From positions 186,001 through 250,000 of the forward strand of contig NZ_JAUSXI010000001.1 of the NCBI RefSeq assembly GCF_030815865.1: a DNA stretch of 64,000 nt, read 5' to 3'. Numbering within the stretch: the stretch's first letter is position 1; every line of letters starts with the position of its first letter. The stretch comes from Arthrobacter globiformis (GTDB taxonomy: Bacteria > Actinomycetota > Actinomycetes > Actinomycetales > Micrococcaceae). Positions 26,590-35,897 of the stretch are shown here, piece by piece. A program made the translations under genes and the position numbers. The notes beneath the pieces are model-generated. The model worked only from the letters and a program-made list of their open reading frames with translations. It searched no databases and was not told the origin of the DNA.

Positions 26590-28315
26590 GTGTCCCACCC
26601 GATCGATGTCGGATCAGTACTTGGCGGCCGCTACAAGGTCACGGCCACAGTGCTGAGCTCGCATGACCAGGATCTGGTGCTGGACGGTGTGGACCAGGTG
26701 CTGAACCGTTCGGTCAGCATCCTGGTGGCCGGCCCGTACAACGCCGACCAGGTGGCCCAGAGTGCCCGCGAAGTGGCCACGGGGGAGCGCCCCGGGAACG
26801 TGCAGATTTTGGACCTTGGTGTCAGCGACGCCACGACCTACCTGATCACCAACCACACCTCCGCCGCTGACCTGCTGGACCTAGTGGTTGCTTCGAACCC
26901 GCCCTACGTGGAGCCCTTCTTTACGGACACCCTGGGCAGTGAGATCTTCGGGCAGGCGCGCTCCTACGAACCCGAAACCTACGACGAAGACGACGAGGTC
27001 GAAGCCGGGTACATCAACTACAGCGAAGGCCAGTCAAAGCCGGACGGGCATTATCCTGTCACCGCCCCGGCCCCTGCCGCCGGCCGGTCCACCCACGGGG
27101 CAGCGGCTCCGCAGGGACTGGGCCAGCACCCTCCTGCGCAGCAGGCACCCACAGCGCCGGTCCGGAAGGCTCCCGTCGTGCCGCCGCTTCCGGCAGCCCG
27201 TCCCGTCGCGGGTCCGGCAGCAGGTGCCGCAAGTGCAGCCGCAGGTGCGGCTGGTTCGCGGGGAAACCGGCGGGAGGTCCCGGAAACCACTGCACCGCAC
27301 CCGATTCAGCCGGATAAGGGCTATGAGCAGGACGCCGTCCAGGAGTCCGTCCAGCGCGACAATGTTGAGCAGGCACTCCTGCAGCGCGAGAACAACCGCC
27401 CCCGAAACGCCGCACGTGGGGCCGCGGGTGCAGGTGCGGCAGCCGCAGCTTCCGCGGGGGCTTCCGGTGACGGCCGCAGCCCATCCAAGGTGTCGCTGTG
27501 GTCCGAGAAACGACTATGACTACGTCCCCGAAGACGAGTATGACGACGAGGGCAGCGAAGCGCACGAGCCGGACCGCCGTGCAGGCAATTTCCCTCCGGT
27601 CGCCCGCACCGGCGCTGCTCCCGCAGCCGACTATTACGATCATGAAGACGACGAGCCACAGAAGGAGCCGCGTTCCATGCGTTGGCTCGTTGGTGGCCTT
27701 CTCGCGGCCGTCCTGATCGTCGGACTCATCTTTGCCGTGACCAACCTCGGCAGCCTCTTCAAGAGTGCACCGCAAACGGAAGCAACCCCCGGAGCCACCG
27801 CACCGCCGTCGGCGGCTGCCCAGCCGAGTACCGGTACGCCGACCCAAAGCACCGCTCCGGCGGCAGGGCCGCCGGCCATCGAGGGGATCACCCGCCAGGG
27901 TAACTTTGATTTCGCTTCGACGTACGACGGCGACCTCGGCAAGGCGTCCGACGGAAACGCGGCGAGCTACTGGTCAGACATGGAATTTGCCACCGAGGAC
28001 TGGGGCGGCCTTGCTCCCGAGGGTGTCCCGCTGGTGGTCAAGCTCAAGAGCCCTTCCAAGGTCTCCTCGATCACCCTGAACCAGTTGGGTGCGTCCGGCG
28101 GAAGCATCACGGTCTACACCAACGACCGCCCCTCGCTGGACGGTGCAAAGCAGGTGGGCACCAATAGCTTCACCTCGCCTGACCTCACCATGCCACTGGC
28201 CGAACCGGTGACTGCCCAGTACGTCATCGTCTCGATCAAGAACCTGCCCAAGCTCGCAGCCCCTAAGACCCGCTTTGGCTACGGCCTGCGGCTCGCGGAG
28301 ATCAAGGTCCAGTAG
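26590..28315 (+). pseudogene. MurJ-linked pseudokinase membrane protein, frameshifted in this sequence
   Basis: The first frame (26590-27519) encodes a degenerate kinase-like N-terminus (GSVLGGRYKVTATVLSSHDQ, lacking catalytic motifs) and a long Pro/Ala-rich linker, then stops. The rest lies in another frame: an acidic stretch, one membrane helix (WLVGGLLAAVLIVGLIFAV) and an extracellular discoidin/carbohydrate-binding-like domain ending at 28315. Removing one A from the AAA at 27507-27509 gives KVSLWSENDYDYVPEDEY in one frame of 574 residues. The domain order matches the C-terminal half of mycobacterial MviN (Rv3910), which binds FhaA when phosphorylated by PknB. A one-base sequence error is the simplest explanation. 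Confidence 0.85.
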
Positions 28316-28476
28316 GGGACCCTGCCCACCCAATAGGCGACACTGCCTTTCAACGGTGACGTTCCTCCGGACGTAACCGGCATGCCCTGGGTGGCCGGAG
28401 GCGGTACCCTTGTGGAAAGTCCCGTGGCGGTGTCTCGTGCAGACACGGGCGTTTCCGCCTGCCTCCACACACGTTT

Positions 28477-28502
28477 GGAATATTCCACACTGCCAATCAG
28501 TT
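28477..28502 (+). promoter_or_regulatory. Sigma-R/SigH-type promoter of trxB-trxA
   Basis: GGAAT at 28477-28481 is followed after exactly 18 bases by GTT at 28500-28502. This fits the GGAAT-N18-GTT consensus of actinobacterial oxidative-stress sigma factors (sigma-R of Streptomyces, SigH of Mycobacterium), whose regulons include trxBA. The element ends about 58 bases before the trxB start codon. The -35 overlaps a 12-bp palindrome (tggaatattcca, 28476-28487). Confidence 0.72.
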
Positions 28503-28560
28503 GTGCCATGTGGCCGGCCGGAAGGCAGGCGCATCGACAAAGGAAGAGGTTCACCGTTCA

Positions 28561-29517
28561 GTGAGCACCGCAGAAAACAGCGCGTCAGAAGTACGTGATG
28601 TCATCATCGTCGGCTCCGGCCCCGCAGGCTACACAGCCGCGGTGTATACGGCCCGCGCCAACCTGAGGCCGCTGCTTCTGGCTGGCTCCGTCACCGCGGG
28701 CGGTGAGCTCATGAACACCACCGACGTCGAGAACTACCCTGGCTTCCCCGAGGGCATCATGGGACCGGATCTCATGGAAAACTTTGAAAAGCAGGCCGCG
28801 CGCTTCGGCACCGAAATCCAGTTCGAGGACGTCACCGCCTTGGATCTCGACGGTGACATCAAGACTGTCACCATCGCCACAGGGGAGATCTTCCGCGCCC
28901 GCGCCATCATTCTGTCCACCGGCTCGGCGTACCGCGAGCTAGGCCTCGCCAATGAAAAGCGGCTCTCCGGCCACGGTGTGAGCTGGTGTGCAACCTGCGA
29001 CGGTTTCTTCTTCAAGAACCAGGACATCGCAGTGATCGGCGGCGGCGACTCGGCCATGGAAGAAGCGCTCTTCCTCACCAAGTTCGCCAAGTCCGTAACA
29101 GTGGTCCACCGCCGCGACACCCTGAAGGCCTCCAAGATCATGGGTGACCGCGCACAGGCCCACGAGAAGATCAATTTCGTGTGGAACACCGCCGTCGAGG
29201 ACGTCCTCGGCGAAGACAAGGTCACCGGCCTGAAGCTGAAGAACCTGGTCGACGGCACCGAGTCCGAACTTGCCGTGACCGGCGTCTTCGTCGCTATCGG
29301 CAACGATCCGCGCACCGAGCTCGTCAAGGAAAGCCTGCAGATCACGGACGCCGGGACAATTGCCGTGGAGGGCCGCAGCTCCCGCACCAGCATCAAGGGC
29401 GTCTTCGCCGCCGGCGACGTCGTGGACCCAACCTACCGCCAGGCGATCACCGCGTCCGGCTCCGGCTGTGTCGCAGCGATCGACGTCGAGCACTACCTCG
29501 CAGACCTTCACGCCTGA
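28561..29517 (+). CDS. trxB: Thioredoxin-disulfide reductase
   Basis: This 318-residue NADPH-dependent flavoenzyme reduces thioredoxin. FAD binding is marked by VIIVGSGPAGYTAAVYTARA and the C-terminal GVFAAGDVVDPTYRQAI. The redox pair is WCATCDG, and NADPH binding shows GGGDSAMEEALFL and VVHRRDTLKASK. I start at GTG 28561, behind GGAAGAGG; the upstream in-frame extension has no protein-like features. trxA follows at 37 bases. A sigma-R-type promoter lies just upstream, so induction by thiol stress is likely. Confidence 0.96.
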   Translation: MSTAENSASEVRDVIIVGSGPAGYTAAVYTARANLRPLLLAGSVTAGGELMNTTDVENYPGFPEGIMGPDLMENFEKQAARFGTEIQFEDVTALDLDGDIKTVTIATGEIFRARAIILSTGSAYRELGLANEKRLSGHGVSWCATCDGFFFKNQDIAVIGGGDSAMEEALFLTKFAKSVTVVHRRDTLKASKIMGDRAQAHEKINFVWNTAVEDVLGEDKVTGLKLKNLVDGTESELAVTGVFVAIGNDPRTELVKESLQITDAGTIAVEGRSSRTSIKGVFAAGDVVDPTYRQAITASGSGCVAAIDVEHYLADLHA

Positions 29518-29554
29518 CCGGCGCTGAAAAGCATCGAAGAGAGAGACAAGGGTT

Positions 29555-29881
29555 ATGAGCAACGCAAAAGACGTAACAGACGCAAGTTTCAGCAGTGACG
29601 TACTCGCCGCTGACAAGCCGGTAATCGTTGACTTCTGGGCCGAATGGTGCGGTCCGTGCCGGAAGCTGGGTCCCATCCTGGATGAGATCTCGGTGGAGTA
29701 CGGCGAGAAGGTCAACGTCGTCAAGGTGAATGTTGATGACAACCCTGCCATCGCCGCCGAATACGGCATCACCTCCATTCCTGCCGTGTACCTGTTCCAG
29801 GGCGGCGAAGTGAAGAGCACGGTCATCGGTGCCAAGCCGAAGCAGTTCTTCGAGAAGGAATTCGCGGACGTTCTGTCCTAG
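29555..29881 (+). CDS. trxA: Thioredoxin
   Basis: This 108-residue thioredoxin has the active site FWAEWCGPCRKLGPIL and the cis-Pro loop YGITSIPAVYLF. It reduces protein disulfides and is itself reduced by the TrxB encoded just upstream. The gap of 37 bases and the single terminator after it indicate a trxBA operon. It is the last gene before the large noncoding parS region. Confidence 0.96.
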   Translation: MSNAKDVTDASFSSDVLAADKPVIVDFWAEWCGPCRKLGPILDEISVEYGEKVNVVKVNVDDNPAIAAEYGITSIPAVYLFQGGEVKSTVIGAKPKQFFEKEFADVLS

Positions 29882-29933
29882 TCCCGACATGCCTGGACGG
29901 GAATCCTGACAGGCAAAGCCGGCAACAGGCGCC

Positions 29934-29981
29934 CAAAAGGTGGTCATCACTCCTAGGGGAGTGGCGGCCACCTTTTGTTTT
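29934..29981 (+). terminator. Terminator of trxBA
   Basis: A 10-bp stem (29934-29943 with 29968-29977) encloses an inner cactcc/ggagtg hairpin and is followed by TTTT. It is about 50 bases past the trxA stop. Confidence 0.85.
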
Positions 29982-30502
29982 GCAGGTGAACCTCAGCGAC
30001 CACGGGTCGCCGGTTCGGGTCTTCTCCATCTACCGAACACAGCGCCCCATCGTTCGGTCGGCCCCTGCGATCCTCTCGTGGCAAGAACTTCACAGCCCGG
30101 ACGACATCCGCTGGGTCCGATGCACACAGGCTCGATGTGGGCGAGCGGCAGCTGGGATGAACCGTGACTCAAATACTGCGCGGAATGCCAAATCGTCCTT
30201 CATCTCTGTCATTTCAGTGTTTCTCCACCTGGCCCCATACCCACGCACCAAACCCGAGGCGCCCCCTGTCTCGAAGGAAACTAGATTAGGATGCACATGG
30301 TCGGTCTGCTCTCCCAGAATCGTCCAGTCTCACACTGATGGGTGGCGTGGGGCCTAATGCTCCGAGCACCAGCGGCAAGCGTGACGCATCGCGGCCTTGG
30401 GCCTTCGGATTGAGGACACGCAGGTTGCCCGGGGCATGACTTGGGAAATCTGGCCCGGACTCATTTGGCTGCGCTTAGGAAGCTGTGGACCGTAGACAAG
30501 GA

Positions 30503-30518
30503 TGTTTCACGTGAAACA
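30503..30518. promoter_or_regulatory. parS site 1 (perfect)
   Basis: TGTTTCACGTGAAACA matches the bacterial parS consensus at 16/16 positions. Confidence 0.95.
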
Positions 30519-31089
30519 ATCAATGGACCGCGGCCATCGGGCAACGCGGCACCAAGTTCGGAAGCTGGTGAACATGGCTCTGCGCCAGTCGCACCCTAGC
30601 GCTTGGACGAGCGGGGCATTGCTATTCCGCCTTAGTGCACCATCAGCTACGGACTCTGGGCCGACTCGCCACCACGCGCAACATCGTGTGCCAATTGGCA
30701 ACCAGCGGGAAAGTAGCGGACCCACCGATCAAGCGGGAACTGCCACTTTCGCCCACATGGTGATGTGTGCCTGCAACCCCATCTGGCCACGCAGTCTCCG
30801 CAGCGCCAAGTTCAATCCTCAAGGTCATACTCGATCGCTCACCTGGTCGCTGCGTGTTGTCCGCGCCAGGAAAGTACTGTACAACGTCGTGTAGTTCCCT
30901 CAAGCGCGCAGCTCCTTAGGCAGCGAATTCGAGTGCCCATTATTCCCATGGGTTGGTGGTCGCCCGTACAGGAATAGTCGAGGGGACCGATATATCAAGT
31001 GGAACAAGGAGTCCGCTGGTATGCCATTGGACACATCCGCAAAACCGGCGCCTGCGGGCAGGGCGGAATGGGGGGCGCCGAGCCGGATA

Positions 31090-31105
31090 CGTTTCACGTG
31101 AAACA
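31090..31105. promoter_or_regulatory. parS site 2
   Basis: CGTTTCACGTGAAACA, 15/16 to the consensus; the mismatch is at the outer first base. Confidence 0.92.
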
Positions 31106-31989
31106 TGAACGACCCCAAATCTGTCGAGGCCCCTTGCACGCCCCGAACCGAGGGCATCGACAAACAAGATAGCTTGCGACGGCAACTTTCTCCCTCAACT
31201 AGCTCAATCGCGGCACCAACGGCCATCCCGATCCACGGCTCACGCGCCGTCAGGCGTTAGCGCTGCAGCAGCCCACGGCGACCTGCTGGCCGAGTCGGCC
31301 GCCGGCCCTACACCACAACCTCGCACAATTGATACAAGCACCCTCTAGAGCTCCGGCGAGCCAGCCATGTGCACACCGAGATCACAACCTCACTAGCTTT
31401 GCGCAGCAACATTCGCAGTAGCCTAAAGAGTACTGTTTCAGTTGCAAGCCTGCTTCCCTCCGACCATTCAGATTTGCCAGTCAACCCCGAATCCGCACAC
31501 CAGCTCTAAGGTTCCCGCGAACGGACTCAACGCGGGGGCGGCCGCCGGTCGGTCGCCGGTCGCCGACACCTACGCCGGGCAAGCACCGCCCCACACTGAA
31601 GATGAGAAGGTTGGTCTTGTCGATTCAAGCAGCAAAGGGCTAAAACCTAGTTCAGAGGTATTTGGTCGGAGTTTTCCGTGTTCTCATCCACTGCGGAACA
31701 GATGGGAATCCACATCACAAGCCGGGTTCCCTGCTGGTGGCCAGGCGCGGCCCCCGTAGCCGCAGGACTTCGTTAGAAACGGAAAGGATCGGCTCGGGAC
31801 CCCATCGGAGGAGTCGCCTCCGTGGGGGGATAAGCCCACGGTCTCGAGAATCCCCGCCGTCAGTTCCATCACCACGTTGCTCTACATCAGCGCCCGAAGT
31901 AGCTGATGGACGCCTTCCGCCTGCCCCGTGTATGGCGCAGTGCCATAGGAGGTCGCGCGAACAAGGCGTCAGCCAGCGACTGAAGCCAC

Positions 31990-32005
31990 TGTTTCACGTG
32001 AAACG
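31990..32005. promoter_or_regulatory. parS site 3
   Basis: TGTTTCACGTGAAACG, 15/16; the mismatch is at the outer last base. Site 4 begins 57 bases on, the closest pair in the array. Confidence 0.92.
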
Positions 32006-32046
32006 AAGCGTGGTAGCGCCAGCCCCGGCAGGTGAGCAGCCGTCAA

Positions 32047-32062
32047 AGTTTCATGTGAAACA
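32047..32062. promoter_or_regulatory. parS-like site 4 (degenerate centre)
   Basis: AGTTTCATGTGAAACA, 14/16. One mismatch is at the central CG step (CATGTG for CACGTG), which should weaken ParB binding. It lies 41 bases after the end of site 3. Confidence 0.7.
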
Positions 32063-33428
32063 CGGCCACGCTAGGTCAGGCTGACCAAGGGAAACGCCAC
32101 TGCCCGGCAACAATCTTTGACTAGGGTGACGCATCATGGTCCATTGGTCCGATTGAGCCGGGGGGATTGCCGGCACCCGGATCGCGAGACGACAAAAGGG
32201 GCCCGCTTCGAGTACCGACCACATGACAGGAAGTCTGACGCCCCGTAACGTGAGTCGCCTTAGGCACGTCACGGACGGCCGCTCCGACGAAGCCACGACA
32301 GCCAGTCCGAGTGCCAGAACGCCAATGCTGCGGGCCACGGGCGCCAGGGGCTTCATGCGACCAAGGCTCCGCCGCGCCACATTAGGGCATAGTCCAAGCC
32401 CGGCTACCAAGATACCGCCAGGCACAGGCCGCTCCTCGGAGTAGACCCAACGCAAGACGGGACCGCGCCTTTGTCCCAACGGCCTTCGTTTACTGATCAG
32501 TGGGGGAATAGAGGGGACGACCAGTGCGGAATACGTCACTAGACTGGGCGGTGTCTCTATACGAGACGAGGCTTTCTCGGGTACGCCGCTCGAGCTAGTC
32601 GCTTCGGTACCCTCCCGATCTCGTCGCAACTTCCGTTGCCGCTTCTGGTCCACTGCTGCTGGTCGACCGACAACTGCCTCGCGAACCCTGGGTAATCCTC
32701 AGTTCCTTCCGGTCCTCGGCCTTCCCCCTAAAAAGGGAAACGCAGTAACGGAGTGGACGCTGTGCTCAGCCCGACGTAGGTCGAAGGTTGAAACGTCGGG
32801 TCATTACCCGCTGACGAAACACCTTAAGAAGCGGACAAATACGGCCCACAACCCCGCAGAAATGTAAGGTCCGCACCAGCTTCCCACGCGGTCGAAGGGA
32901 TTCAGCCGCGCGGCACCAGCTTCGCCGAGGGCCCGTCTCATGATCCGGCCCTATCCATCATCACGACAAACCGGCCCGCCTAGAACCACAAAACCCTCGG
33001 CGGGGCACGCAGCACCACCGTCCACGGAGTGCGAACAAAACCTGCAGGCGCGGTCTCCGTGGAGACGCGCATTGAACGCCGCCGCAATCACGCGCTGGTC
33101 CTCTCGGCATCACGTGCTGTATGGACCTCCATGCGTCGAGCGCCTCAGGCCACCATCTGGCGCGCGCAGATCGAGACGCGTCAGTTATGAGGGCCAATTC
33201 CTCCTCTCTGATTCGGGAGTGACTTTTCGTTCGTTCCCTCCCAAGTGATGGGTCAGGTCTGACGCACCCTGGTGTCAGCCGGGCACAGTCGCGGGCCCAG
33301 GGTCGCCCACTCGAGCCGTTGCCCAACTTCTCTGTCCATTCGGATCCCTGTCCCGATAAGGGAGACTGACCCGCGGCGAAGGGATCCGGGGTCCGTCATG
33401 TGTGGATTTACTGGGCATCAGGGTGACT

Positions 33429-33473
33429 TTATTCACAGTCTTATCCACAGGTGAATCCACATGCTTATCCACA
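33429..33473. promoter_or_regulatory. DnaA-box cluster A within the parS region
   Basis: Perfect TTATCCACA at 33441-33449 and 33465-33473, a one-mismatch TTATTCACA at 33429-33437 and a weaker GAATCCACA at 33453-33461, all in the same orientation in 45 bases with starts exactly 12 bases apart. Confidence 0.85.
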
Positions 33474-33709
33474 GGCATCGCCGTCGCCCTGTGGGCAAGC
33501 GGCCAGCTCCGTGATTGATTTCACACCTTACCCTGGAGGCCCCCAGCGGGCGGGCCGGCGTTGCCTCGCCCGCGCGACGTGATGCGAGCTTCAAAATTCC
33601 CTAGTGCTTGTGCCGAGAATCACCTTTCAGGAAACCTTTTTAATGTTCCAAGGCACGCCGTTTCTGCGGCGCTTGGTCGAATCGTGACAGCCGGCGTCTG
33701 GCAGTGCAG

Positions 33710-33725
33710 TGTTTCACGTGAAACA
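33710..33725. promoter_or_regulatory. parS site 5 (perfect)
   Basis: TGTTTCACGTGAAACA, 16/16. It lies between the two DnaA-box clusters of the region. Confidence 0.95.
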
Positions 33726-33820
33726 CAAATGGTAGGCCTGACCGCTCAGTAGACTCACCCCATCACTGGGCCGCAGAACGGGTGGTCACTCGCCACTTCC
33801 ACACCCCTATATCCCCAGCG

Positions 33821-33865
33821 TTACCCACAGAGTTATCCACAGGGTTATCCACCGCCCTATCAACA
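33821..33865. promoter_or_regulatory. DnaA-box cluster B within the parS region
   Basis: TTACCCACA (33821-33829), perfect TTATCCACA (33833-33841), TTATCCACC (33845-33853) and CTATCAACA (33857-33865). All are in the same direction, with starts exactly 12 bases apart, giving a tandem array. Confidence 0.85.
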
Positions 33866-34287
33866 CCCCGCACACAGGATGTGCAGCGCCAATACTGCGT
33901 CTTCGGTCGGTCGTCGTGCCCGGTTCGCGTGTGGACGTGGACCAGCTGATTGCTTGTTTGTGGCGCCCGGCTTCGTCTTGCCTGCTGCATAAGAGGCCGC
34001 GGCGCCTGCGCGCGTTGCATGCCGGATCATCCCCTGCGTGATCTCGCGGAGTTCTACCGAGTGGAGTGTGACGTCCCGTGCAGCGCAGCCGTCCTCTGAG
34101 CTTGGAGATCGCGGCGAGGACGCCCGGACCAACCGCACCGGTGCCACTTCGGCACCAGCATAGTTTCCGCCCGGGCAGCTCGTAATGCGGCTTTCGGAAG
34201 GACCATCGGCACGTTGAAATGAGTTCCTACACTTGAACCCGGGGCAAGAAGCGTTGGACCACCTCACACCGAGTTCAGAAGGGGTCA

Positions 34288-34303
34288 TGTTTCACGTGAA
34301 ACG
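34288..34303. promoter_or_regulatory. parS site 6
   Basis: TGTTTCACGTGAAACG, 15/16; outer-base mismatch only. Confidence 0.92.
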
Positions 34304-35027
34304 CCGCCATCGCTGAGCATGCCCAACACCAGGGTTCGAGGTACCACCGTGCGCCATGGCCCCGAGAGCCTCGCTCTTCCAGCATCAAGGCCGTCGGGAG
34401 CGCAACTTGACCGTACGTTGACCGTACGGCCCCGTCTACATTCGGACTCAGTGAACCAGTCCGGACGTGCCACCGCACGCCAATCCCAGCCATGGGGAGT
34501 CAGAACCGACCATATCGGACTGTCCAACCGTTGGGCCGCGACGTGATCGCTCGTGCCTGCGGTGCCCCTACCGTCACCTGCGCCTTGGTCCCGAGATCAT
34601 AGGATGACGGTCCACGCTGGTAGAGGCTTGCTCGCACCCAGCCCGTGGCCCCGCCACTTTCTTGCATCTAGTCCTCCGCGCACCATACGGCCATGAATAC
34701 GTGGCCTCCATGCATACGTGGGCTCGACATAGTTCGCTCGCTTGCTCCTACCTCGCACATGCCTGACTCGGCCATAAGAGCGCGCGTCAGCGCCAGCGGA
34801 AAGCATGCGGTGGTGTCATTCTGAGGTGAAGACGGAGGCCTACCGGGTGCTTACCCTGGCGTGCAGTGCCTACGCTTCCGCCGCAGTAAGAGACCGCACC
34901 AGAGCAGAAGGCGGTAGAACGTCCGGACTTTGGATGGAGCAACCGCCAGCTTCGCTACAGCGCAGGCGACAGAGCGAATCATTCGCGTCCAACATCTTCT
35001 CACGTGAGATAAGACCGGCCAGCGCTA

Positions 35028-35043
35028 GGTTTCACGTGAAACG
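35028..35043. promoter_or_regulatory. parS site 7
   Basis: GGTTTCACGTGAAACG, 14/16, with a perfect 12-base core. A degenerate relative (TCTCACGTGAGA, 34998-35009) lies just upstream. Confidence 0.88.
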
Positions 35044-35338
35044 TACGGAAGTCCAAGCTGCTGACAGCCTCAAGTCACGTGCCTTGGGGGACTTCATTCT
35101 ATGCAGGTCGTCAAGAATTGTACGCCGAAGAGCATGCTGCTGACGGCCGGATCTGCCCACTGGTCAGAACACCGCCGGTGCAACCTGCCGCCTAGGCTGC
35201 GGCGAATCGGCGGTAGCAGTTACCGTTCCGCCGAACGAAGCGCGAGACGAGGAAACAAAAGAACGCCAGCCAACTTGGCCTTCTTTGTGGGCGTCGCGGG
35301 AAGCACCACAGTATGGAGGAAGACAACAGCATCTTGCC

Positions 35339-35354
35339 GGTTTCACGTGAAACA
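35339..35354. promoter_or_regulatory. parS site 8
   Basis: GGTTTCACGTGAAACA, 15/16; the nearest intergenic site to parB. Confidence 0.92.
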
Positions 35355-35854
35355 GTCCAAGATCTCGAGGCGACGCTGGTCCGATCGCGGCCGTGATGGT
35401 CCCGAGCTTGGGCTCAGCCATGGCGGGTCGGGGGCGCACGCGATCTGCACGTCTACTTACGCGCTGCAGGTCTACATACGTGAGGCATCAAAAACGTCCG
35501 TCGCTGCCGGGAAGGGCCGCTGACTGTCGAACCAGCTTCAGTTGCCCTGGCATGGCCCGCGTCGGTCCACCGGCTAGGGGAGACCCTGGGGTCAGCTGCC
35601 AGGAAAGACTTCGCTACTTCAGTCCGTGTTGCTGCCCAAGGACAAAACTCACCTAAGCTGCTCAAGATTTCCCAGGATGGAGCGAAGGGCCATACGGAGT
35701 CAAAAGTATCCAATCAAGTACGGCTTGCAGCGTCCTCAGTAGCGCCCGCGCCGTGCTTACCAGCGATCCTTACTGTGCACTCATCACAGCAACTGCATGA
35801 CCCACTTCGAAGCCGTAAACGACTGTCGGCATCCATCGCGCGCAGGAACAGAAA

Positions 35855-35880
35855 AGGGCCCGTTCATGAGAACGGGCCCT
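35855..35880 (-). terminator. Terminator of parAB
   Basis: A 10-bp stem (35855-35864 with 35871-35880) with a 6-base loop is followed on the minus strand by TTTTC. It lies about 18 bases past the parB stop. Confidence 0.88.
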
Positions 35881-35897
35881 GATCGTTGACTGATTCT

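Larger units (their letters stand above)
29982..35854. other. Large noncoding centromere-like region with eight parS sites
   Basis: This stretch of almost 5.9 kb between the trxA and parB terminators holds no convincing gene. Open frames are at most about 200 codons, overlap each other in all frames, lack ribosome-binding sites and resemble no family. Several merely begin or end in parS, because ATG-TTT-CAC-GTG-AAA reads MFHVK. GC content is visibly lower than in flanking genes (57% in one sampled 60-base line) and third-position GC bias is absent. It contains parS-type palindromes at 30503, 31090, 31990, 32047, 33710, 34288, 35028 and 35339, and DnaA-box clusters near 33450 and 33840. I infer a chromosomal centromere loaded by ParB. 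Confidence 0.8.

Noticed and set aside
30502..30894. A 130-codon ORF starting MFHVKQ, and other ORFs in the 30-35 kb region reading FHVKQ, FHVKR or FHVKH
   Set aside because: The shared start is just the translation of parS (TTTCACGTGAAA). The rest shows no family resemblance, ribosome-binding site or codon bias.
32051..32653. A 200-codon minus-strand ORF, the longest in the noncoding region
   Set aside because: It ends inside parS-like site 4, is low-complexity and Arg/Pro-rich, overlaps other frames, and lacks a Shine-Dalgarno sequence and any known motif.
34998..35009. TCTCACGTGAGA palindrome as an additional parS
   Set aside because: It matches only 11 of 16 consensus positions, too few to call a ParB site by eye.
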